64,000 nt of DNA, taken from CAZRWH01 sp964603905 (GTDB lineage Bacteria; Patescibacteriota; Gracilibacteria; UBA1369; UBA12470). The stretch is from assembly GCA_964603905.1 (NCBI GenBank), contig CAZRWH010000002.1, positions 1 through 64,000 of the forward strand. Reading direction: 5' to 3'. Below, piece after piece: positions 58,118 to 64,000 of this stretch. Under the pieces are notes generated by a model. The model was not told where the DNA came from, ran no database searches, and saw nothing but the letters and a program-made list of their open reading frames with translations. A program made the translations under genes and the position numbers. Within the stretch, counting starts at the first letter, position 1. The number at the start of each line of letters is the position of its first letter.

Positions 58118-59827
58118 TTAATACAAATTAATCAAACGATAAATTGTCTCTGCTACTTCTCCTCGAGTAACGTTGTTGTCAGGATAAAAATTACCTTCTG
58201 AATCCGCGTCCATAAGTCCGTTGTTTTTGCTAAATTGAACGTATTGAGCGTACCATTCGTCTTTGTCTGTATCGTTATAAAGTTCTGTAACCTCGGTGTC
58301 CCTCACATCGATTCCATAAGTCATCGTAAGTATCTTCAGGAATTCAACTTTGTTAACGCTTTCTGCAGGTCCGTAATATCCATTTGGATACCCGCTTATA
58401 AATCCAAGGTCGTGTGCTCGCATAACATATTTCTCGTACCATGCGCCTGTTTCAACGTCTGGAAATCTTGGATCTCCCGAATATTCTGGAACTTGAAAAT
58501 CGAATCCCAAAAGCAACATTTTTACAATTTCTGCTCTGTTGACATCGTTTGATTTTCCAAAGCTTCCATCCGCATACCCACCTATAATTCCAGTAGTCTT
58601 CAGATATGCAATTGCCTCTGAGTATTTGTCACCAACGATAACATCGGCAAATATTTCGTACTCTGAAATTACGCTGTCTGATATCCCATAGTTTGTTGAA
58701 ATGTCTTTTATGTACCCTACAAAACTTTGCTCAATTATATCGTCTGGATAATCCCCTAAATACACCGCTCTATCGCTTTTTGTTTTCTGTACGTCGCACT
58801 CCTCTTGGAGGCGGTCGTTAATATAAATTCTCATTCCGGTTCCTATTCCATATTCGATTTTCACAGTTGTCCATTCGTACAGATCGATACCCTCTTGAGA
58901 GTAAATTCTGTTCCATCCGTCATCTGTACTGCATGCTGAATCCGCAAATGGATTGTATAGGTTGAAGTCCAGAATTGCGTTTTCGTTAAGCGCAAGTTTT
59001 ATATCTCCGTAAACAGGGTCATCAACTCCTGCAGAGTCCAAAATCGTACCTATTTCAGAAGTGTCATCCAAATACATGTCGAACTGAATTGATCCGCTTT
59101 GTGGCAATGCATAAATATTATTCAGCGAGGTACTATATCCTGCTGTTGGCAAATAGTACTGATAACCATCTGGAGCTCCTATCGGGTCAATATCATCCAA
59201 GTAAAAATCTATGGCTTCCTTAATGTATGAAGATGCCGATTTCAAAACTTCTAGAGTGCCCTCTGTGTCTACTAAATACTCTTCATAAGCCAATACATTT
59301 CCACGATTATATTCTCCTCCTTCTCGATAAAAGTTCACAACTATCAATAAGTTTTCTTTTGACGTCACATAATGCAATGTCCCCGATTCTGATGTGTAGT
59401 TCATAAAAATATCGCTTCCGTATCCAGGCCCTGTTTTGTAGCTAAAGCCATCTTCGTTTGTTGATATCAGTGTCCACTCGCCTGAATCGAAATTATCGTC
59501 CGTCTGAAAACCTGTAATCGCAGATTTAACAGACTCCTCCGATGCGTATGTCATTATGTAGGTATAAATCTTTGGCCGCTCGGAAGTCATCGCGTAGTTT
59601 TCGTCATAAAGAGCCTCGTATTCAGCCTCAATTCCATAAGCATTTGTCTGATGCCACATCTCTTGCCAATTGCCGTGATAACTTAGTCCTTCAATGGATT
59701 CTGCCTCTGGTAAAAGCAAACTCATGTTGTCCTGCAATTCCTGCAAAGTAATCTCATCCAAAGCTGCTGCTGCCGCAGGCACCAACGTTGCAATCATCGT
59801 AATAACTAATATTTTTTTAATATCCAT
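58118..59827 (-). CDS. Secreted SLH protein with LamG-like domain
   Basis: A 569-residue surface protein. Signal peptide at residues 1-22 (MDIKKILVITMIATLVPAAAAA). Residues 25-210 form an uncharacterised domain. Residues about 240-385 look like a concanavalin/LamG-type beta sandwich (SGSIQFDMYLDDTSEIG, WTTVKIEYGIGTGMRIYIND, RAVYLGDYPDD). Three C-terminal SLH repeats end the protein (FADVIVGDKYSEAIAYL, FPDVETGAWYEKYVMRA, YNDTDKDEWYAQYVQFS). The SLH units are C-terminal here but N-terminal in the big S-layer protein, so this is probably an accessory surface protein that binds carbohydrate. Own terminator downstream. Confidence 0.85.
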   Translation of the reverse strand: MDIKKILVITMIATLVPAAAAALDEITLQELQDNMSLLLPEAESIEGLSYHGNWQEMWHQTNAYGIEAEYEALYDENYAMTSERPKIYTYIMTYASEESVKSAITGFQTDDNFDSGEWTLISTNEDGFSYKTGPGYGSDIFMNYTSESGTLHYVTSKENLLIVVNFYREGGEYNRGNVLAYEEYLVDTEGTLEVLKSASSYIKEAIDFYLDDIDPIGAPDGYQYYLPTAGYSTSLNNIYALPQSGSIQFDMYLDDTSEIGTILDSAGVDDPVYGDIKLALNENAILDFNLYNPFADSACSTDDGWNRIYSQEGIDLYEWTTVKIEYGIGTGMRIYINDRLQEECDVQKTKSDRAVYLGDYPDDIIEQSFVGYIKDISTNYGISDSVISEYEIFADVIVGDKYSEAIAYLKTTGIIGGYADGSFGKSNDVNRAEIVKMLLLGFDFQVPEYSGDPRFPDVETGAWYEKYVMRAHDLGFISGYPNGYYGPAESVNKVEFLKILTMTYGIDVRDTEVTELYNDTDKDEWYAQYVQFSKNNGLMDADSEGNFYPDNNVTRGEVAETIYRLINLY

Positions 59828-59872
59828 ATCCTAGATTTAGCACTTTTTTGGGAAATATGGAATAATTGTTTT

Positions 59873-60956
59873 GTGAAAGATAAATATTTAGCATCATACG
59901 CGGTCAAGAATTCCTCGAGTAAAGGGCGAAAAATCCCTGAAACTGACTCGGGTGATCGAACGATTTTTCAAAAGGATCGCGATCGAATTATTCATTGTCG
60001 TGCTTTTCGTCGTCTTAATCTAAAAACACAAGTTTTTGTAGCAAATTACGGTGATCATTATCGCACTCGCCTAACCCACACAATCGAAGTTGCACAGATA
60101 GCTCGCGATATTTCAAGATCTCTCAATCTTAACGAGGATCTTGCTGAAGCTATCGCTCTCGCTCACGATCTTGGTCATACGCCTTTTGGACACGCCGGAG
60201 AGGTTGCAATGAATAAATGCATGGCCAAATACGGCAAGAAGTTCGAGCACAATGAACAGAGTAAACGTGTCGTTACTGAGATTGAAAACGTATACCCTGA
60301 TTTCCGTGGACTTAATCTTTCTTTGGAAGTTCTTGAGGGGCTTGCGAAACACCAAACACCTTGGGACAACCCTGGCGTTGATATGTTCATTCATCCAAGC
60401 TTAGAGGCTCAAGTTGTAAATCTTGCCGATGAAATTGCCTACAGTAATCATGATTTAGATGACGGTCTTCGAGCTGGACTTATAACCTGGGACCAACTTG
60501 CCGAACTTGAACTTTTGTCTGAAGCTTTGGCAAAAACTCCCCACCACGGCGATCCAAAAGTTAGAAAGGCTCGTTTGATCAGCACTCTTATGGGCATGAT
60601 GATTTCTGACGTGCTTGCTACAACCAAAAAGAACTTAGAAAGAATCCATTCTTTGCAAGATGTTTATGATACTCATGCATCGATCGTTACTTTTTCTGAC
60701 GAGTTCCGCAAAAAAAACTTATGGACTTAAAAGTTTCTTGTATAAAAACTTCTACCTGCATCCTGATGTATTAAGCCTATCAAAGAGAGGAGAAAAGGTA
60801 ATAATTGCTCTTTTTGATCACTATCTTGAGAACCTTGACGAGATACCGGAGGATCTACGCGGTACTGATGACGTCACCGCTGTAAAGGATTATGTTTCTG
60901 GTATGACCGATGTGTTCGCCCGTAAAAAAGCTGCCGAGCTTGGGGTTTCTTATTGA
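59873..60956 (+). CDS. dgt: dGTP triphosphohydrolase, frame broken at a run of eight A
   Basis: An HD-superfamily dNTPase hydrolysing dGTP to deoxyguanosine and triphosphate. The first frame (GTG start at 59873) encodes RTIFQKDRDRIIHCRAFRRL, KTQVFVANYGDHYRTRLTHT, the HD pair in AIALAHDLGHTPFGH, and LADEIAYSNHDLDDG, but stops at 60730 after FRKKNLWT. The normal C-terminal part (TYGLKSFLYKNFYLHPD..., VKDYVSGMTDVFARKKA) continues in another frame to 60956. The switch falls on eight consecutive A (60710-60717). Seven A would restore one 361-residue protein. Sequencing error, RNA polymerase slippage or phase variation are the options. Confidence 0.88.
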
Positions 60957-60957
60957 G

Positions 60958-61057
60958 NNNNNNNNNNNNNNNNNNNNNNNNNNNNNNNNNNNNNNNNNNN
61001 NNNNNNNNNNNNNNNNNNNNNNNNNNNNNNNNNNNNNNNNNNNNNNNNNNNNNNNNN
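60958..61057. other. Assembly gap, 100 N
   Basis: Exactly 100 N between the dgt stop and the visible part of nrdR; hides the nrdR start. Confidence 0.97.
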
Positions 61058-61471
61058 AAAGTTGTTGATTCAAGAGATACAAACGACAACAAAGAGACTC
61101 GTCGCAGACGCGAGTGTGAGTCTTGTGAACACAGATTTACTACTTTTGAAAAAGCCGAAACTGCTAATTTCGTGGTTGTAAAAAAAGATGGAACGCGGGA
61201 GTCTTATGATCGAGAGAAAGCTGAGCGCGGAATTTGGCGTGCTTGCGAGAAGAGGCCTGTTACTCAAGATGATGTAAAGAACCTTATGAATTCTTTGGAA
61301 GAGAAATGGAGCGGAATGGGTAAAGAAGTTGTTGCCAAACAAATCGGAGAAGACATTATGGAAAGCCTCAAAGGTATCGACGAGGTTGCGTACATTAGAT
61401 TTGCGTCTGTGTATCGTCAGTTTAAAGATGTTGAATCGTTCAAAAAAGAGCTGGCGGAATTGCTTAGTTAA
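61058..61471 (+). CDS. nrdR: Transcriptional repressor NrdR, N-terminus lost in gap
   Basis: The visible 137 residues cover most of NrdR, the repressor of ribonucleotide reductase genes. VVDSRDTNDNKETRRRRECESCEHRFTTFEKAE (split over the first 35 residues) is the second half of the zinc ribbon, with CESC as the second cysteine pair. The ATP-cone domain follows (VVKKDGTRESYDREKAERGI, ...GIDEVAYIRFASVYRQFKDVESF). The first zinc knuckle (about 20 residues, usually MRCPYC) lies in the N gap. It sits after a dNTP hydrolase gene, matching a dNTP-pool theme. Confidence 0.93.
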   Translation, partial: KVVDSRDTNDNKETRRRRECESCEHRFTTFEKAETANFVVVKKDGTRESYDREKAERGIWRACEKRPVTQDDVKNLMNSLEEKWSGMGKEVVAKQIGEDIMESLKGIDEVAYIRFASVYRQFKDVESFKKELAELLS

Positions 61472-61499
61472 TGGCTTACGGCCCCTCTGAACAGCTCGT

Positions 61500-61528
61500 T
61501 TGACTTGCGGGGCTTTTGATGTTATAAT
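61500..61528 (+). promoter_or_regulatory. Promoter of the L,D-transpeptidase gene
   Basis: TTGACT (61500-61505), 17 bp spacer, perfect TATAAT (61523-61528), 32 bp before the ATG. Confidence 0.75.
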
Positions 61529-61560
61529 ATTGGGATATTTTTATCAAAGTATTCCTAATT

Positions 61561-62730
61561 ATGCCTATCCGCCACTCTCGAAAAGCCGTAATAACTTCTA
61601 TTCTGCTAACAGCAATTCTGTTCTTCTTGTCTATAGCTTTTGTGGCTTTTAATTATCAAAGTTATGAGGTTTTGATGCATCATAATCCTATTAACTGGTT
61701 TACGTCTATTCTGGACTTCAATGACGATGATTCTCCTGTTAGCGTTAGGAAGATTTATTTATCTCGTGAACCTATTAATGACAGCCTTCACAGTGCTGCT
61801 ATGTCTCGTGAATATATAAATATCCCTGAGAAGGAAGGAGTACTGGTTTCATGTATTTATGATGCGCCGGAAGATGCGACTTATGTTGGAGAAATCACCG
61901 AAGTTGTTTCGCCAGAACACATTGATACTGGTGAAGCTTTTGAGGTTGAAATTAAGGTTTCTAACGCCGGAACTGCGGCATGGTTTTCAAATGGATTAGG
62001 TTGTGACAACCAGGTTGAAATTAATATGGCGACTGCCAATGGACATGCTCGAGCTAGTATTTTTGGAGAAAGCTCAAACTCCGTTTATGGATGGATAAAC
62101 GAGAGCAGGATTGGAATGGTTGAAGATATTGTTCATCCTGGAGAAGAGGCTACTTTTAGGTTTGTGAGCGTGGCTCCAGACTACGACAATTGGTACAAAG
62201 AGTTTTTTGTTCCGGTTGCGGAAGGAATTAGTTTTATGGAGGACTCTATTGTTGAAATAGATTTGATTGTTGGTGATATTGAAAATATCGACACCTCTAT
62301 ACTTAACGTTGTTGAGTTCAGCTCTAATGGGCTGGATTTTGAAGGAGAAAAATCTTTCAAAGCAGATCTTTCTGATCAATTAATCACCCTTTATGTTGGC
62401 GAAGATGCTGTCAGGACTTTCCCTATGAGCTCTGGTGCTTATAATACTCCAACCCCTATTGGAACTTATACGATCACTGAGATGCAGGAGTTAAGAATTG
62501 GTGGTACTTGGCCTCATTACCGAATGCCGAACTGGATGAGATTTACAGGTTGGGGCCATGGAATCCATGCGCTTCCTTATCTTGAAACCGACGGTGGTTC
62601 GTTTTGGTATGAAGCACTTAGCAATATTGGGACTCCGGTTAGTCATGGATGTATAAGGACTCTGCCTGATGACTCTGATTTGATTTATGATTTTGGGGAG
62701 ATGGGGATGGATATTACTATCGAAAGATAA
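61561..62730 (+). CDS. L,D-transpeptidase with Ig-like middle domain
   Basis: A 389-residue membrane-anchored cell-wall enzyme. An N-terminal TM anchor (ITSILLTAILFFLSIAFVAF, residues 12-31) is followed by a spacer. An Ig-like beta domain spans about 105-240 (EVEIKVSNAGTAAWFSNG, resembling NBR1-type Ig folds). The YkuD catalytic domain runs from about 260: ITLYVGEDAVRTFPMSSGAYNTPTPIG split over 276-302, GHGIHALPYL, and the catalytic SHGCIR with Cys 364. Such enzymes make 3-3 peptidoglycan crosslinks or attach proteins. It has its own strong promoter. Confidence 0.9.
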   Translation: MPIRHSRKAVITSILLTAILFFLSIAFVAFNYQSYEVLMHHNPINWFTSILDFNDDDSPVSVRKIYLSREPINDSLHSAAMSREYINIPEKEGVLVSCIYDAPEDATYVGEITEVVSPEHIDTGEAFEVEIKVSNAGTAAWFSNGLGCDNQVEINMATANGHARASIFGESSNSVYGWINESRIGMVEDIVHPGEEATFRFVSVAPDYDNWYKEFFVPVAEGISFMEDSIVEIDLIVGDIENIDTSILNVVEFSSNGLDFEGEKSFKADLSDQLITLYVGEDAVRTFPMSSGAYNTPTPIGTYTITEMQELRIGGTWPHYRMPNWMRFTGWGHGIHALPYLETDGGSFWYEALSNIGTPVSHGCIRTLPDDSDLIYDFGEMGMDITIER

Positions 62731-62772
62731 TCTTTACTCATTGTCGCCCATCGATATATACTTCGGCCTACT

Positions 62773-64000
62773 ATGGCGGAAGATATTTTAGAAAAATTGA
62801 ACGAGAAACAGAAAGCGGCTGTCACTACTGTTGACGGACCGGTTCTTGTGATGGCCGGTGCTGGATCTGGGAAGACTCGTACGCTGACTCATCGAATCGC
62901 TTATTTGATAAAAAATCGTGGCGTAACTCCGTGGAATGTTTTGGCTGTGACTTTTACGAACAAGGCTGCAGGCGAAATGCTTAAGAGGATCTTCGCTCTT
63001 TTGCACCCTGAAGAGGCTGCGAAAGTTGGAGATGTCACGCCGTATGAACTGCGCTCTTATAACCTTCCGTGGATTGGGACTTTTCACTCTGTGTGTGTGC
63101 GAATTTTGAGAAAAGAGGCTCATCTTTTGGGGTATGAAAACAGCTTCACTATTTATGATGCGACTGATAGCGAGGTCCTTGTAAAACAGATTATGAANNN
63201 NNNNNNNNNNNNNNNNNNNNNNNNNNNNNNNNNNNNNNNNNNNNNNNNNNNNNNNNNNNNNNNNNNNNNNNNNNNNNNNNNNNNNNNNNNNNNNNNNGAC
63301 TCTGACCAGTCGATCTATTCTTGGCGTGGTGCGAATATGCAGAATATTTTGGATTTTGAAAAAGATTACCCGGATGCAAACGTGATTCTTCTTGAACAAA
63401 ACTACAGATCTACTCCTGTTATTCTTGATGCGGCTCACAACGTAATCATCAAAAACCAGAAACGAAAAGATAAGAAAATGTGGACCGAGCGCGAAGGCGG
63501 CGACCCTATCCGAATTTGGACAGCCCGAGACGAACGTGATGAAGGAGAAATGATCGCTCAAGAGATTGAAAACCGACTTCGTGGGCACGAATATCCTGAG
63601 TACAAAGACTTCACAGTTTTATACCGAACAAACGCTCAATCACGTGTTCTTGAGGAAGTTTTTATGAGGTATGGAATACCTTATCGAATCATTGGCGGCG
63701 TAAAATTTTATCAAAGAAAAGAGATCAAAGACTTAATCGCATACCTCCGAGTAATCAGCAACCCTCACGATACCGTTAGCTTGCTACGAATACTCAACGT
63801 GCCTACACGAAAAATCGGCGCAAGGACCATCGAAATAATTCAAGAAACTGCTATCGCCAGACAAGAAAGTTTGTGGGGAATATTCGAAGACATTCAAAGC
63901 GTCGAGGAATTACCACCAAGTAAACGCGACGCAATCTCAAGATTTGTTGAAATAATCAAAGATGCCCAACGTGAAAATCGAGAATCCACAGCTAGCGCTG
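62773..64000 (+). CDS. UvrD/PcrA-type DNA helicase, gap inside and cut by window edge
   Basis: Superfamily 1A 3'-5' helicase. Start MAEDILEKLNEKQKAAVTTVDG, motif I AGAGSGKTRTLTHRIAYLI near residue 28, motif Ia VTFTNKAAGEMLKRI, and GTFHSVCVRILRKEA. After VKQIMN the sequence enters 100 N (63198-63297) and resumes at DSDQSIYSWRGANMQNIL (motif III region), then LEQNYRST (motif IV), LYRTNAQSRVLEEVF and GGVKFYQRKEIKDLIAYLR (motif V region). Between KQI and DQSIY, PcrA/UvrD proteins normally have about 80-100 residues including the Walker B DE, so that part is lost. The frame is open at base 64000. Confidence 0.94.
   Translation, partial: MAEDILEKLNEKQKAAVTTVDGPVLVMAGAGSGKTRTLTHRIAYLIKNRGVTPWNVLAVTFTNKAAGEMLKRIFALLHPEEAAKVGDVTPYELRSYNLPWIGTFHSVCVRILRKEAHLLGYENSFTIYDATDSEVLVKQIMXXXXXXXXXXXXXXXXXXXXXXXXXXXXXXXXXXDSDQSIYSWRGANMQNILDFEKDYPDANVILLEQNYRSTPVILDAAHNVIIKNQKRKDKKMWTEREGGDPIRIWTARDERDEGEMIAQEIENRLRGHEYPEYKDFTVLYRTNAQSRVLEEVFMRYGIPYRIIGGVKFYQRKEIKDLIAYLRVISNPHDTVSLLRILNVPTRKIGARTIEIIQETAIARQESLWGIFEDIQSVEELPPSKRDAISRFVEIIKDAQRENRESTASA
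63198..63297. other. Assembly gap, 100 N
   Basis: Exactly 100 N inside the helicase gene; the Walker B segment is missing. Confidence 0.97.

Noticed and set aside
60855..61092. Minus-strand frames through the 100-N block
   Set aside because: Artefacts of translating N; opposite to dgt and nrdR.
1..64000. Possible alternative genetic code (UGA read as Gly or Trp)
   Set aside because: Several genes end properly at UGA with normal C-termini (pckA, the 13294 and 14891 epimerases, the 47757 gene), and tryptophan uses UGG throughout.

Overview
This is a 64 kb stretch of a compact, AT-leaning bacterial draft genome. Genes are tightly packed, often with 4-17 bp overlaps, and many start codons lack a clear Shine-Dalgarno sequence. 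UGA is used as an ordinary stop (for example pckA and two sugar epimerases), so this is not an SR1/Gracilibacteria-type recoded genome. SLH-domain surface proteins, a PilB ATPase with DprA, single-copy housekeeping genes and many small orphan proteins together suggest a member of the Patescibacteria/CPR, perhaps near Peregrinibacteria. That placement is inference. A near-complete purine branch (purSL, purQ, purM), gdhA and pckA make it metabolically richer than typical CPR. Four runs of exactly 100 N are scaffold gaps of unknown size, and they cut UDP-glucose dehydrogenase, the large S-layer protein, nrdR and the UvrD helicase.

Layout. (1) 1-16.9 kb, all minus strand: a surface-polysaccharide operon. 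It reads from UDP-glucose dehydrogenase through two epimerases, a methyltransferase, a complete nonulosonic acid pathway (4,6-dehydratase, aminotransferase, acetyltransferase, hydrolysing 2-epimerase, NeuB-type synthase, CMP-transferase), a Wzx-like flippase, two transferases and a truncated GDP-mannose dehydratase. Three extra enzymes sit in the middle: a Gfo/Idh oxidoreductase fused to NeuB, a nitrilase-family hydrolase and a class III aminotransferase. (2) 17.0-25.9 kb: ALG5-like GT2, a PMT-like membrane transferase, a SAM-I riboswitch with metK, a methyltransferase, small orphan proteins, then GT2-DUF2304-GT4. (3) 26.1-30.0 kb: a very large SLH surface protein and tRNA-Glu. (4) 30-49.5 kb: dnaJ, tRNA-Lys, an aminotransferase with pckA, gdhA, purSL-purQ-purM, nadK and several orphan, lipoprotein and membrane proteins. 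(5) 49.6-64 kb: a structured intergenic element, then dprA, pilB, nusA, an AbrB/RelE-type toxin-antitoxin pair, recX-recA, ftsE, a tyrosine recombinase, an SLH/LamG protein, a frameshifted dGTPase, nrdR, an L,D-transpeptidase and uvrD.

The genes combine into a cell-surface theme: a CMP-activated nonulosonate is made and probably exported or attached as glycan, displayed with SLH-anchored S-layer proteins, alongside type IV pilus and DNA-uptake functions. The most unusual non-coding signal is a window-wide set of intergenic short tandem repeats. Several unrelated sequence classes share a period of about 7 nt. One class (TAG-rich) is followed on the same side by a small hairpin, and several copies supply the stop codons or last residues of the neighbouring genes.
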